64,000 bases of DNA from Lytechinus pictus. Its lineage: Eukaryota; Echinodermata; Echinoidea; Temnopleuroida; Toxopneustidae. Under the pieces are notes generated by a model. That model did not search any database. It saw nothing but the letters and a program-made list of their open reading frames with translations, and was not told the origin of the DNA. Position numbers and translations under genes: made by a program. Positions 1 through 12,698 of this stretch are shown piece after piece. The first letter of the stretch is position 1. Each line of letters starts with the position of its first letter. The DNA is taken from positions 31,982,001 to 32,046,000 of the forward strand of contig NC_087246.1 in assembly GCF_037042905.1 (NCBI RefSeq), given 5' to 3'.

Positions 1-243
1 CAAAACTTAGCCAAGTATATTTCGACATACATTTCGCACTAAAGGAATATACTATTATTGTTACGCTGATTAAAACCCGAGCTTTTATTAAAGGGATAGC
101 AATCCCATTCCAAAAAGAAATGAAGAATCCAATGGTTCGAAAATTCATGCATATAGACCTAATACCTGAAATGGTTGAAATGAACAAAATTAAGAGATGA
201 ATTAATTCTTAAAACCATGGAATCATTTGTTGTCATTCTATTA

Positions 244-252
244 TCTTTCTTT
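244..252 (-). terminator. 3' box candidate of U1 copy 1
   Basis: The minus strand reads AAAGAAAGA starting 17 nt beyond the U1 3' end. It matches the AAARNNAGA half of the animal snRNA 3' box, which directs Integrator-dependent 3'-end formation. The GTTT half is not present. The motif is unchanged at the same offset in all 43 copies. Confidence 0.65.
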
Positions 253-268
253 GCATTGGTTGAATTGT

Positions 269-429
269 AGGAGATAGCGCGAACGCAGATCTCCGCTATC
301 ATAAATTGTACGCCCGAGTTCCCCACGTTTGGGGGAATCGCAAGGTTCAGCAAGCCGGAGTGCAATGGCAAGCCTCGCCCTGGGGGTGCATCCTTCTTGA
401 TCAATGCGACCCCTGCGCCAGGTAAGTAT
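269..429 (-). ncRNA. U1: U1 snRNA gene, copy 1 (reference type, described in detail)
   Basis: U1 RNA is the core of the U1 snRNP, which pairs with the 5' splice site of pre-mRNA in the nucleus. Read on the minus strand the RNA is about 161 nt (the human RNA is about 164). AUACUUACCU at nt 1-10 (420-429) is the splice-site recognition end. GAUCAAGAAG at nt 28-37 (393-402) matches the U1-70K loop. AUUGCACUCC at nt 64-73 (357-366) matches the U1A loop. Nt 93-111 form stem III with a CAAACGU loop. AAUUUAUGA at nt 123-131 is the Sm-like site. Nt 136-160 form stem IV with a UUCG tetraloop at nt 147-150. The 5' end is set by homology and the exact 3' nucleotide is uncertain by 1-3 nt. The promoter has T at -29, where most copies have A. 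Confidence 0.96.
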
Positions 430-1673
430 GCTCTCCATTCATCGGTCACCGTACTTGTTCAAATCTTATCTGCGATATAAAGCAGTTAATCATCTCACTC
501 TACAAAGAGAAAACAGTCACATGATTTGATGGGTCTGTAGAATTTTTGTCAAATTTTGAGAATTAGAAACCTCAAATCTCTGTGTTACTCTCTGGAGCGA
601 AATTAATGACGTATTCATGTAATTTAATGATTTAAGTTTAATAACCAGTACAAAATTGCAGGCAAAATCTGAAAAAGTAAGGATATGAATATTCATGAAC
701 TTGACAATAACTCTACTGACGTCGTAGATTATAATGACAAAAGCGTTACAACGATGAAAGCTTACTCGCATCCTGTTATAGGGTCAACCTTTATTTTATT
801 GGTCGTCATCATACTTTGGCAAAATCATACATTGATCTATTAAATATTTCGTAACAAAGATCTGTAGTTTGTAGCAGACCCTGAATCTTTTGTCCCATTT
901 TAGAATGAAATGTGTGATGCTTTAATATCTCAATAAAGTTACCATGATTATATCTTTCCATATTAGGCGAAAAAAAAACACCACAAAGTTGAAACTAGCT
1001 CAGCCATTGAATCAGTCGTCAATAGCCTGAAAGTGACCCAAAGGAAATGACCATGCACCGTGATTTTTACCCATTTTTTGAAAAAAAATGTGACGAAAAA
1101 CATTGGTTGGTTCATGCTGACGCTTTTAACGAGTTATTTATTTTTAGATAAGAAGCGTAATGCAACTTTTTACCAGTAACTAATGCTCATACCGGAAACG
1201 AAACAACGATGGACCAATAGGTTTTGAAATACGCCAAGTTGCAGTATGTATTATTTGGTAGGATTACCTTAAAAGATGTTTTTACAGAGGTTGTTTCAAT
1301 GAGAAAACTACTTTAGGGTGCTTTTTATCGGAAACTTGCGACCTAGTATAATGAGCGAGCCAATTAGCTGGAAAATCAATCTTTCAAATTTTAATCAAAA
1401 TCTTTCAAAACTTAGCCAAGTATATTTCGACATACATTTCGCACTAAAGGAATATACTATTATTGTTACGCTGATTAAAACCCGAGCTTTTATTAAAGGG
1501 ATAGCAATCCCATTCCAAAAAGAAATGAAGAATCCAATGGTTCGAAAATTCATGCATATAGACCTAATACCTGAAATGGTTGAAATGAACAAAATTAAGA
1601 GATGAATTAATTCTTAAAACCATGGAATCATTTGTTGTCATTCTATTATCTTTCTTTGCATTGGTTGAATTGT
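430..1673. other. Representative intergenic spacer (copy 1 to copy 2)
   Basis: This 1.24 kb AT-rich spacer lies between U1 genes and is repeated with few changes in every unit. It holds the U1 promoter region nearest copy 1, a 12-bp perfect palindrome ATGAATATTCAT at 685-696, TGACGTCG at 717-724, a variable A-tract near 970, and the copy 2 3' flank with its 3' box. Two small ORFs on opposite strands overlap around 1318-1605, but they look like chance. I see no second RNA gene, tRNA or coding region. Confidence 0.8.
476..494 (-). promoter_or_regulatory. PSE-like proximal promoter candidate of U1 copy 1
   Basis: At -47 to -65 from the U1 5' end, the minus strand reads a TAACTG core (at -54 to -59) followed by GCTTTAT. 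Animal snRNA genes carry a proximal sequence element centred near -55, and the vertebrate PSE contains TAACT at this spot. The position fits well, but the rest of the match is weak. The same sequence stands at the same offset in the copies I read. An E-box-like CACATG lies at -88 to -93 and a TGACGTCG CRE-like site near -290; both are motif-level guesses. Confidence 0.4.
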
Positions 1674-1834
1674 AGGAGATAGCGCGAACGCAGATCTCCG
1701 CTATCATAAATTGTACGCCCGAGTTCCCCACGTTTGGGGGAATCGCAAGGTTCAGCAAGCCGGAGTGCAATGGCAAGCCTCGCCCTGGGGGTGCATCCTT
1801 CTTGATCAATGCGACCCCTGCGCCAGGTAAGTAT
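1674..1834 (-). ncRNA. U1: U1 snRNA gene, copy 2
   Basis: Reference-type RNA. The 3' flank has a private C-to-A change (TTTTAATCAAAATC near 1391) that distinguishes this unit. The promoter carries A at -29. Confidence 0.95.
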
Positions 1835-3078
1835 GCTCTCCATTCATCGGTCACCGTACTTGATCAAATCTTATCTGCGATATAAAGCAGTTAATCATCT
1901 CACTCTACAAAGAGAAAACAGTCACATGATTTGATGGGTCTGTAGAATTTTTGTCAAATTTTGAGAATTAGAAACCTCAAATCTCTGTGTTACTCTCTGG
2001 AGCGAAATTAATGACGTATTCATGTAATTTAATGATTTAAGTTTAATAACCAGTACAAAATTGCAGGCAAAATCTGAAAAAGTAAGGATATGAATATTCA
2101 TGAACTTGACAATAACTCTACTGACGTCGTAGATTATAATGACAAAAGCGTTACAACGATGAAAGCTTACTCGCATCCTGTTATAGGGTCAACCTTTATT
2201 TTATTGGTCGTCATCATACTTTGGCAAAATCATACATTGATCTATTAAATATTTCGTAACAAAGATCTGTAGTTTGTAGCAGACCCTGAATCTTTTGTCC
2301 CATTTTAGAATGAAATGTGTGATGCTTTAATATCTCAATAAAGTTACCATGATTATATCTTTCCATATTAGGCGAAAAAAAAACACCACAAAGTTGAAAC
2401 TAGCTCAGCCATTGAATCAGTCGTCAATAGCCTGAAAGTGACCCAAAGGAAATGACCATGCACCGTGATTTTTACCCATTTTTTGAAAAAAAATGTGACG
2501 AAAAACATTGGTTGGTTCATGCTGACGCTTTTAACGAGTTATTTATTTTTAGATAAGAAGCGTAATGCAACTTTTTACCAGTAACTAATGCTCATACCGG
2601 AAACGAAACAACGATGGACCAATAGGTTTTGAAATACGCCAAGTTGCAGTATGTATTATTTGGTAGGATTACCTTAAAAGATGTTTTTACAGAGGTTGTT
2701 TCAATGAGAAAACTACTTTAGGGTGCTTTTTATCGGAAACTTGCGACCTAGTATAATGAGCGAGCCAATTAGCTGGAAAATCAATCTTTCAAATTTTAAT
2801 CCAAATCTTTCAAAACTTAGCCAAGTATATTTCGACATACATTTCGCACTAAAGGAATATACTATTATTGTTACGCTGATTAAAACCCGAGCTTTTATTA
2901 AAGGGATAGCAATCCCATTCCAAAAAGAAATGAAGAATCCAATGGTTCGAAAATTCATGCATATAGACCTAATACCTGAAATGGTTGAAATGAACAAAAT
3001 TAAGAGATGAATTAATTCTTAAAACCATGGAATCATTTGTTGTCATTCTATTATCTTTCTTTGCATTGGTTGAATTGT

Positions 3079-3239
3079 AGGAGATAGCGCGAACGCAGAT
3101 CTCCGCTATCATAAATTGTACGCCCGAGTTCCCCACGTTTGGGGGAATCGCAAGGTTCAGCAAGCCGGAGTGCAATGGCAAGCCTCGCCCTGGGGGTGCA
3201 TCCTTCTTGATCAATGCGACCCCTGCGCCAGGTAAGTAT
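3079..3239 (-). ncRNA. U1: U1 snRNA gene, copy 3
   Basis: Reference-type RNA with A at -29 and C at -85, the commonest promoter form. Next gene upstream is 1,405 bp away. Confidence 0.95.
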
Positions 3240-4483
3240 GCTCTCCATTCATCGGTCACCGTACTTGATCAAATCTTATCTGCGATATAAAGCAGTTAAT
3301 CATCTCACTCTACAAAGAGAAAACAGTCACATGATTTGATGGGTCTGTAGAATTTTTGTCAAATTTTGAGAATTAGAAACCTCAAATCTCTGTGTTACTC
3401 TCTGGAGCGAAATTAATGACGTATTCATGTAATTTAATGATTTAAGTTTAATAACCAGTACAAAATTGCAGGCAAAATCTGAAAAAGTAAGGATATGAAT
3501 ATTCATGAACTTGACAATAACTCTACTGACGTCGTAGATTATAATGACAAAAGCGTTACAACGATGAAAGCTTACTCGCATCCTGTTATAGGGTCAACCT
3601 TTATTTTATTGGTCGTCATCATACTTTGGCAAAATCATACATTGATCTATTAAATATTTCGTAACAAAGATCTGTAGTTTGTAGCAGACCCTGAATCTTT
3701 TGTCCCATTTTAGAATGAAATGTGTGATGCTTTAATATCTCAATAAAGTTACCATGATTATATCTTTCCATATTAGGCGAAAAAAAAACACCACAAAGTT
3801 GAAACTAGCTCAGCCATTGAATCAGTCGTCAATAGCCTGAAAGTGACCCAAAGGAAATGACCATGCACCGTGATTTTTACCCATTTTTTGAAAAAAAATG
3901 TGACGAAAAACATTGGTTGGTTCATGCTGACGCTTTTAACGAGTTATTTATTTTTAGATAAGAAGCGTAATGCAACTTTTTACCAGTAACTAATGCTCAT
4001 ACCGGAAACGAAACAACGATGGACCAATAGGTTTTGAAATACGCCAAGTTGCAGTATGTATTATTTGGTAGGATTACCTTAAAAGATGTTTTTACAGAGG
4101 TTGTTTCAATGAGAAAACTACTTTAGGGTGCTTTTTATCGGAAACTTGCGACCTAGTATAATGAGCGAGCCAATTAGCTGGAAAATCAATCTTTCAAATT
4201 TTAATCCAAATCTTTCAAAACTTAGCCAAGTATATTTCGACATACATTTCGCACTAAAGGAATATACTATTATTGTTACGCTGATTAAAACCCGAGCTTT
4301 TATTAAAGGGATAGCAATCCCATTCCAAAAAGAAATGAAGAATCCAATGGTTCGAAAATTCATGCATATAGACCTAATACCTGAAATGGTTGAAATGAAC
4401 AAAATTAAGAGATGAATTAATTCTTAAAACCATGGAATCATTTGTTGTCATTCTATTATCTTTCTTTGCATTGGTTGAATTGT

Positions 4484-4644
4484 AGGAGATAGCGCGAACG
4501 CAGATCTCCGCTATCATAAATTGTACGCCCGAGTTCCCCACGTTTGGGGGAATCGCAAGGTTCAGCAAGCCGGAGTGCAATGGCAAGCCTCGCCCTGGGG
4601 GTGCATCCTTCTTGATCAATGCGACCCCTGCGCCAGGTAAGTAT
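4484..4644 (-). ncRNA. U1: U1 snRNA gene, copy 4
   Basis: Reference-type RNA and promoter. Its unit looks the same as that of copy 3. Confidence 0.95.
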
Positions 4645-5888
4645 GCTCTCCATTCATCGGTCACCGTACTTGATCAAATCTTATCTGCGATATAAAGCAG
4701 TTAATCATCTCACTCTACAAAGAGAAAACAGTCACATGATTTGATGGGTCTGTAGAATTTTTGTCAAATTTTGAGAATTAGAAACCTCAAATCTCTGTGT
4801 TACTCTCTGGAGCGAAATTAATGACGTATTCATGTAATTTAATGATTTAAGTTTAATAACCAGTACAAAATTGCAGGCAAAATCTGAAAAAGTAAGGATA
4901 TGAATATTCATGAACTTGACAATAACTCTACTGACGTCGTAGATTATAATGACAAAAGCGTTACAACGATGAAAGCTTACTCGCATCCTGTTATAGGGTC
5001 AACCTTTATTTTATTGGTCGTCATCATACTTTGGCAAAATCATACATTGATCTATTAAATATTTCGTAACAAAGATCTGTAGTTTGTAGCAGACCCTGAA
5101 TCTTTTGTCCCATTTTAGAATGAAATGTGTGATGCTTTAATATCTCAATAAAGTTACCATGATTATATCTTTCCATATTAGGCGAAAAAAAAACACCACA
5201 AAGTTGAAACTAGCTCAGCCATTGAATCAGTCGTCAATAGCCTGAAAGTGACCCAAAGGAAATGACCATGCACCGTGATTTTTACCCATTTTTTGAAAAA
5301 AAATGTGACGAAAAACATTGGTTGGTTCATGCTGACGCTTTTAACGAGTTATTTATTTTTAGATAAGAAGCGTAATGCAACTTTTTACCAGTAACTAATG
5401 CTCATACCGGAAACGAAACAACGATGGACCAATAGGTTTTGAAATACGCCAAGTTGCAGTATGTATTATTTGGTAGGATTACCTTAAAAGATGTTTTTAC
5501 AGAGGTTGTTTCAATGAGAAAACTACTTTAGGGTGCTTTTTATCGGAAACTTGCGACCTAGTATAATGAGCGAGCCAATTAGCTGGAAAATCAATCTTTC
5601 AAATTTTAATCCAAATCTTTCAAAACTTAGCCAAGTATATTTCGACATACATTTCGCACTAAAGGAATATACTATTATTGTTACGCTGATTAAAACCCGA
5701 GCTTTTATTAAAGGGATAGCAATCCCATTCCAAAAAGAAATGAAGAATCCAATGGTTCGAAAATTCATGCATATAGACCTAATACCTGAAATGGTTGAAA
5801 TGAACAAAATTAAGAGATGAATTAATTCTTAAAACCATGGAATCATTTGTTGTCATTCTATTATCTTTCTTTGCATTGGTTGAATTGT

Positions 5889-6049
5889 AGGAGATAGCGC
5901 GAACGCAGATCTCCGCTATCATAAATTGTACGCCCGAGTTCCCCACGTTTGGGGGAATCGCAAGGTTCAGCAAGCCGGAGTGCAATGGCAAGCCTCGCCC
6001 TGGGGGTGCATCCTTCTTGATCAATGCGACCCCTGCGCCAGGTAAGTAT
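5889..6049 (-). ncRNA. U1: U1 snRNA gene, copy 5
   Basis: Reference-type RNA; promoter has T at -29 (GTACTTGTTC on the plus strand), as in copy 1. Confidence 0.95.
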
Positions 6050-7293
6050 GCTCTCCATTCATCGGTCACCGTACTTGTTCAAATCTTATCTGCGATATAA
6101 AGCAGTTAATCATCTCACTCTACAAAGAGAAAACAGTCACATGATTTGATGGGTCTGTAGAATTTTTGTCAAATTTTGAGAATTAGAAACCTCAAATCTC
6201 TGTGTTACTCTCTGGAGCGAAATTAATGACGTATTCATGTAATTTAATGATTTAAGTTTAATAACCAGTACAAAATTGCAGGCAAAATCTGAAAAAGTAA
6301 GGATATGAATATTCATGAACTTGACAATAACTCTACTGACGTCGTAGATTATAATGACAAAAGCGTTACAACGATGAAAGCTTACTCGCATCCTGTTATA
6401 GGGTCAACCTTTATTTTATTGGTCGTCATCATACTTTGGCAAAATCATACATTGATCTATTAAATATTTCGTAACAAAGATCTGTAGTTTGTAGCAGACC
6501 CTGAATCTTTTGTCCCATTTTAGAATGAAATGTGTGATGCTTTAATATCTCAATAAAGTTACCATGATTATATCTTTCCATATTAGGCGAAAAAAAAACA
6601 CCACAAAGTTGAAACTAGCTCAGCCATTGAATCAGTCGTCAATAGCCTGAAAGTGACCCAAAGGAAATGACCATGCACCGTGATTTTTACCCATTTTTTG
6701 AAAAAAAATGTGACGAAAAACATTGGTTGGTTCATGCTGACGCTTTTAACGAGTTATTTATTTTTAGATAAGAAGCGTAATGCAACTTTTTACCAGTAAC
6801 TAATGCTCATACCGGAAACGAAACAACGATGGACCAATAGGTTTTGAAATACGCCAAGTTGCAGTATGTATTATTTGGTAGGATTACCTTAAAAGATGTT
6901 TTTACAGAGGTTGTTTCAATGAGAAAACTACTTTAGGGTGCTTTTTATCGGAAACTTGCGACCTAGTATAATGAGCGAGCCAATTAGCTGGAAAATCAAT
7001 CTTTCAAATTTTAATCCAAATCTTTCAAAACTTAGCCAAGTATATTTCGACATACATTTCGCACTAAAGGAATATACTATTATTGTTACGCTGATTAAAA
7101 CCCGAGCTTTTATTAAAGGGATAGCAATCCCATTCCAAAAAGAAATGAAGAATCCAATGGTTCGAAAATTCATGCATATAGACCTAATACCTGAAATGGT
7201 TGAAATGAACAAAATTAAGAGATGAATTAATTCTTAAAACCATGGAATCATTTGTTGTCATTCTATTATCTTTCTTTGCATTGGTTGAATTGT

Positions 7294-7454
7294 AGGAGAT
7301 AGCGCGAACGCAGATCTCCGCTATCATAAATTGTACGCCCGAGTTCCCCACGTTTGGGGGAATCGCAAGGTTCAGCAAGCCGGAGTGCAATGGCAAGCCT
7401 CGCCCTGGGGGTGCATCCTTCTTGATCAATGCGACCCCTGCGCCAGGTAAGTAT
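7294..7454 (-). ncRNA. U1: U1 snRNA gene, copy 6
   Basis: Reference-type RNA with A at -29, flanked on both sides by copies with T at -29. Confidence 0.95.
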
Positions 7455-8698
7455 GCTCTCCATTCATCGGTCACCGTACTTGATCAAATCTTATCTGCGA
7501 TATAAAGCAGTTAATCATCTCACTCTACAAAGAGAAAACAGTCACATGATTTGATGGGTCTGTAGAATTTTTGTCAAATTTTGAGAATTAGAAACCTCAA
7601 ATCTCTGTGTTACTCTCTGGAGCGAAATTAATGACGTATTCATGTAATTTAATGATTTAAGTTTAATAACCAGTACAAAATTGCAGGCAAAATCTGAAAA
7701 AGTAAGGATATGAATATTCATGAACTTGACAATAACTCTACTGACGTCGTAGATTATAATGACAAAAGCGTTACAACGATGAAAGCTTACTCGCATCCTG
7801 TTATAGGGTCAACCTTTATTTTATTGGTCGTCATCATACTTTGGCAAAATCATACATTGATCTATTAAATATTTCGTAACAAAGATCTGTAGTTTGTAGC
7901 AGACCCTGAATCTTTTGTCCCATTTTAGAATGAAATGTGTGATGCTTTAATATCTCAATAAAGTTACCATGATTATATCTTTCCATATTAGGCGAAAAAA
8001 AAACACCACAAAGTTGAAACTAGCTCAGCCATTGAATCAGTCGTCAATAGCCTGAAAGTGACCCAAAGGAAATGACCATGCACCGTGATTTTTACCCATT
8101 TTTTGAAAAAAAATGTGACGAAAAACATTGGTTGGTTCATGCTGACGCTTTTAACGAGTTATTTATTTTTAGATAAGAAGCGTAATGCAACTTTTTACCA
8201 GTAACTAATGCTCATACCGGAAACGAAACAACGATGGACCAATAGGTTTTGAAATACGCCAAGTTGCAGTATGTATTATTTGGTAGGATTACCTTAAAAG
8301 ATGTTTTTACAGAGGTTGTTTCAATGAGAAAACTACTTTAGGGTGCTTTTTATCGGAAACTTGCGACCTAGTATAATGAGCGAGCCAATTAGCTGGAAAA
8401 TCAATCTTTCAAATTTTAATCCAAATCTTTCAAAACTTAGCCAAGTATATTTCGACATACATTTCGCACTAAAGGAATATACTATTATTGTTACGCTGAT
8501 TAAAACCCGAGCTTTTATTAAAGGGATAGCAATCCCATTCCAAAAAGAAATGAAGAATCCAATGGTTCGAAAATTCATGCATATAGACCTAATACCTGAA
8601 ATGGTTGAAATGAACAAAATTAAGAGATGAATTAATTCTTAAAACCATGGAATCATTTGTTGTCATTCTATTATCTTTCTTTGCATTGGTTGAATTGT

Positions 8699-8859
8699 AG
8701 GAGATAGCGCGAACGCAGATCTCCGCTATCATAAATTGTACGCCCGAGTTCCCCACGTTTGGGGGAATCGCAAGGTTCAGCAAGCCGGAGTGCAATGGCA
8801 AGCCTCGCCCTGGGGGTGCATCCTTCTTGATCAATGCGACCCCTGCGCCAGGTAAGTAT
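8699..8859 (-). ncRNA. U1: U1 snRNA gene, copy 7
   Basis: Reference-type RNA; T at -29. Confidence 0.95.
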
Positions 8860-10103
8860 GCTCTCCATTCATCGGTCACCGTACTTGTTCAAATCTTATC
8901 TGCGATATAAAGCAGTTAATCATCTCACTCTACAAAGAGAAAACAGTCACATGATTTGATGGGTCTGTAGAATTTTTGTCAAATTTTGAGAATTAGAAAC
9001 CTCAAATCTCTGTGTTACTCTCTGGAGCGAAATTAATGACGTATTCATGTAATTTAATGATTTAAGTTTAATAACCAGTACAAAATTGCAGGCAAAATCT
9101 GAAAAAGTAAGGATATGAATATTCATGAACTTGACAATAACTCTACTGACGTCGTAGATTATAATGACAAAAGCGTTACAACGATGAAAGCTTACTCGCA
9201 TCCTGTTATAGGGTCAACCTTTATTTTATTGGTCGTCATCATACTTTGGCAAAATCATACATTGATCTATTAAATATTTCGTAACAAAGATCTGTAGTTT
9301 GTAGCAGACCCTGAATCTTTTGTCCCATTTTAGAATGAAATGTGTGATGCTTTAATATCTCAATAAAGTTACCATGATTATATCTTTCCATATTAGGCGA
9401 AAAAAAAACACCACAAAGTTGAAACTAGCTCAGCCATTGAATCAGTCGTCAATAGCCTGAAAGTGACCCAAAGGAAATGACCATGCACCGTGATTTTTAC
9501 CCATTTTTTGAAAAAAAATGTGACGAAAAACATTGGTTGGTTCATGCTGACGCTTTTAACGAGTTATTTATTTTTAGATAAGAAGCGTAATGCAACTTTT
9601 TACCAGTAACTAATGCTCATACCGGAAACGAAACAACGATGGACCAATAGGTTTTGAAATACGCCAAGTTGCAGTATGTATTATTTGGTAGGATTACCTT
9701 AAAAGATGTTTTTACAGAGGTTGTTTCAATGAGAAAACTACTTTAGGGTGCTTTTTATCGGAAACTTGCGACCTAGTATAATGAGCGAGCCAATTAGCTG
9801 GAAAATCAATCTTTCAAATTTTAATCCAAATCTTTCAAAACTTAGCCAAGTATATTTCGACATACATTTCGCACTAAAGGAATATACTATTATTGTTACG
9901 CTGATTAAAACCCGAGCTTTTATTAAAGGGATAGCAATCCCATTCCAAAAAGAAATGAAGAATCCAATGGTTCGAAAATTCATGCATATAGACCTAATAC
10001 CTGAAATGGTTGAAATGAACAAAATTAAGAGATGAATTAATTCTTAAAACCATGGAATCATTTGTTGTCATTCTATTATCTTTCTTTGCATTGGTTGAAT
10101 TGT

Positions 10104-10264
10104 AGGAGATAGCGCGAACGCAGATCTCCGCTATCATAAATTGTACGCCCGAGTTCCCCACGTTTGGGGGAATCGCAAGGTTCAGCAAGCCGGAGTGCAA
10201 TGGCAAGCCTCGCCCTGGGGGTGCATCCTTCTTGATCAATGCGACCCCTGCGCCAGGTAAGTAT
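10104..10264 (-). ncRNA. U1: U1 snRNA gene, copy 8
   Basis: Reference-type RNA; T at -29. This is the last copy before the spacer haplotype changes. Confidence 0.95.
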
Positions 10265-11508
10265 GCTCTCCATTCATCGGTCACCGTACTTGTTCAAATC
10301 TTATCTGCGATATAAAGCAGTTAATCATCTCACTCTACAAAGAGAAAACAGTCACATGATTTGATGGGTCTGTAGAATTTTTGTCAAATTTTGAGAATTA
10401 GAAACCTCAAATCTCTGTGTTACTCTCTGGAGCGAAATTAATGACGTATTCATGTAATTTAATGATTTAAGTTTAATAACCAGTACAAAATTGCAGGCAA
10501 AATCTGAAAAAGTAAGGATATGAATATTCATGAACTTGACAATAACTCTACTGACGTCGTAGATTATAATGACAAAAGCGTTACAACGATGAAAGCTTAC
10601 TCGCATCCTGTTATAGGGTCAACCTTTATTTTATTGGTCGTCATCATACTTTGGCAAAATCATACATTGATCTATTAAATATTTCGTAACAAAGATCTGT
10701 AGTTTGTAGCAGACCCTGAATCTTTTGTCCCATTTTAGAATGAAATGTGTGATGCTTTAATATCTCAATAAAGTTACCATGATTATATCTTTCCATATTA
10801 GGCGAAAAAAAAACACCACAAAGTTGAAACTAGCTCAGCCATTGAATCAGTCGTCAATAGCCTGAAAGTGACCCAAAGGAAATGACCATGCACCGTGATT
10901 TTTACCCATTTTTTGAAAAAAAATGTGACGAAAAACATTGGTTGGTTCATGCTGACGCTTTTAACGAGTTATTTATTTTTAGATAAGAAGCGTAATGCAA
11001 CTTTTTACCAGTAACTAATGCTCATACCGGAAACGAAACAACGATGGACCAATAGGTTTTGAAATACGCCAAGTTGCAGTATGTATTATTTGGTAGGATT
11101 ACCTTAAAAGATGTTTTTACAGAGGTTGTTTCAATGAGAAAACTACTTTAGGGTGCTTTTTATCGGAAACTTGCGACCTAGTATAATGAGCGAGCCAATT
11201 AGCTGGAAAATCAATCTTTCAAATTTTAATCCAAATCTTTCAAAACTTAGCCAAGTATATTTCGACATACATTTCGCACTAAAGGAATATACTATTATTG
11301 TTACGCTGATTAAAACCCGAGCTTTTATTAAAGGGATAGCAATCCCATTCCAAAAAGAAATGAAGAATCCAATGGTTCGAAAATTCATGCATATAGACCT
11401 AATACCTGAAATGGTTGAAATGAACAAAATTAAGAGATGAATTAATTCTTAAAACCATGGAATCATTTGTTGTCATTCTATTATCTTTCTTTGCATTGGT
11501 TGAATTGT

Positions 11509-11669
11509 AGGAGATAGCGCGAACGCAGATCTCCGCTATCATAAATTGTACGCCCGAGTTCCCCACGTTTGGGGGAATCGCAAGGTTCAGCAAGCCGGAG
11601 TGCAATGGCAAGCCTCGCCCTGGGGGTGCATCCTTCTTGATCAATGCGACCCCTGCGCCAGGTAAGTAT
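11509..11669 (-). ncRNA. U1: U1 snRNA gene, copy 9 (downstream neighbour of the inserted element)
   Basis: Reference-type RNA. Its upstream spacer is interrupted by the foldback element 829 bp from the U1 5' end, well beyond the normal proximal promoter, so the gene looks intact. The spacer haplotype differs from copies 1-8: TTTCTTTT, GATCTCTAG, GTCTATAGCC, TTTTTCGAAA, GCTTTAAACG and a 10-A tract. Confidence 0.95.
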
Positions 11670-12491
11670 GCTCTCCATTCATCGGTCACCGTACTTGATC
11701 AAATCTTATCTGCGATATAAAGCAGTTAATCATCTCACTCTACAAAGAGAAAACAGTCACATGATTTGATGGGTCTGTAGAATTTTTGTCAAATTTTGAG
11801 AATTAGAAACCTCAAATCTCTGTGTTACTCTCTGGAGCGAAATTAATGACGTATTCATGTAATTTAATGATTTAAGTTTAATAACCAGTACAAAATTGCA
11901 GGCAAAATCTGAAAAAGTAAGGATATGAATATTCATGAACTTGACAATAACTCTACTGACGTCGTAGATTATAATGACAAAAGCGTTACAACGATGAAAG
12001 CTTACTCGCATCCTGTTATAGGGTCAACCTTTCTTTTATTGGTCGTCATCATACTTTGGCAAAATCATACATTGATCTATTAAATATTTCGTAACAAAGA
12101 TCTCTAGTTTGTAGCAGACCCTGAATCTTTTGTCCCATTTTAGAATGAAATGTGTGATGCTTTAATATCTCAATAAAGTTACCATGATTATATCTTTCCA
12201 TATTAGGCGAAAAAAAAAACACCACAAAGTTGAAACTAGCTCAGCCATTGAATCAGTCGTCTATAGCCTGAAAGTGACCCAAAGGAAATGACCATGCACC
12301 GTGATTTTTACCCATTTTTCGAAAAAAAATGTGACGAAAAACATTGGTTGGTTCATGCTGACGCTTTAAACGAGTTATTTATTTTTAGATAAGAAGCGTA
12401 ATGCAACTTTTTACCAGTAACTAATGCTCATACCGGAAACGAAACAACGATGGACCAATAGGTTTTGAAATACGCCAAGTTGCAGTATGTA
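11670..12491. other. Truncated spacer left of the foldback element
   Basis: Promoter-side part of the copy 9 spacer, ending at GCAGTATGTA just before the target duplication. The full B-type marker set and the 10-A tract are shared with the spacer upstream of copy 16. No gene seen. Confidence 0.8.
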
Positions 12492-12497
12492 TTATTT
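12492..12497. repeat. Left target-site duplication TTATTT
   Basis: TTATTT immediately precedes the element start TATGAGGCGCC. Uninterrupted units have this hexamer once, in TGTATTATTTGGTAGG. An alternative reading is an 8-bp duplication ATTATTT(T/G) with one mismatch around an element that starts at ATGAGG. Confidence 0.75.
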
Positions 12498-12698
12498 TAT
12501 GAGGCGCCGAATGTACCAATATTATATAGAACAATTATTTGTTATATAATCATTATTTATTAAATAATAACTATTATTTATATATAATTTACATTTTATT
12601 TGTAAATAACTACTATTATATAAAATATCATTTCTAATTATTTATATATAATTCCAAGTAATACTTCATTATTTGTAAATAATAATAGTTCGACATTC

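Larger units (their letters stand above)
1..12497 (-). repeat. U1 snRNA tandem array, left block (copies 1-9)
   Basis: Head-to-tail repeats of a 1,405-bp unit, each with one minus-strand U1 gene. U1 5' ends fall at 429, 1834, 3239 and so on, exactly 1,405 bp apart through copy 9. The window opens inside a unit. Copies 1-8 share one spacer haplotype (T-T-T-A-T-T-T-T after the CAACC box, GATCTGTAG, GTCAATAGCC, TTTTTTGAAA, GCTTTTAACG). Copy 9 switches to a different one just before the inserted element. Near-identity of spacer and gene alike implies concerted evolution rather than selection on the RNA alone. Confidence 0.97.

Noticed and set aside
159-449. 96-aa and 65-aa minus-strand ORFs in each unit
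   Set aside because: They read straight through the U1 RNA gene and are accidental translations of a non-coding RNA.
517-771. 84-aa minus-strand ORF in the upstream spacer of most units
   Set aside because: No recognisable domain, and it is absent from copies 21-23 because of single spacer changes. It looks like chance.
1318-1605. Plus-strand 95-aa ORF and an overlapping minus-strand 94-aa ORF, repeated in almost every unit
   Set aside because: They are conserved only because the whole unit is. They overlap on opposite strands, match no family I recognise, and in copy 25 a 1-bp loss at about 37757 shifts both frames without correction.
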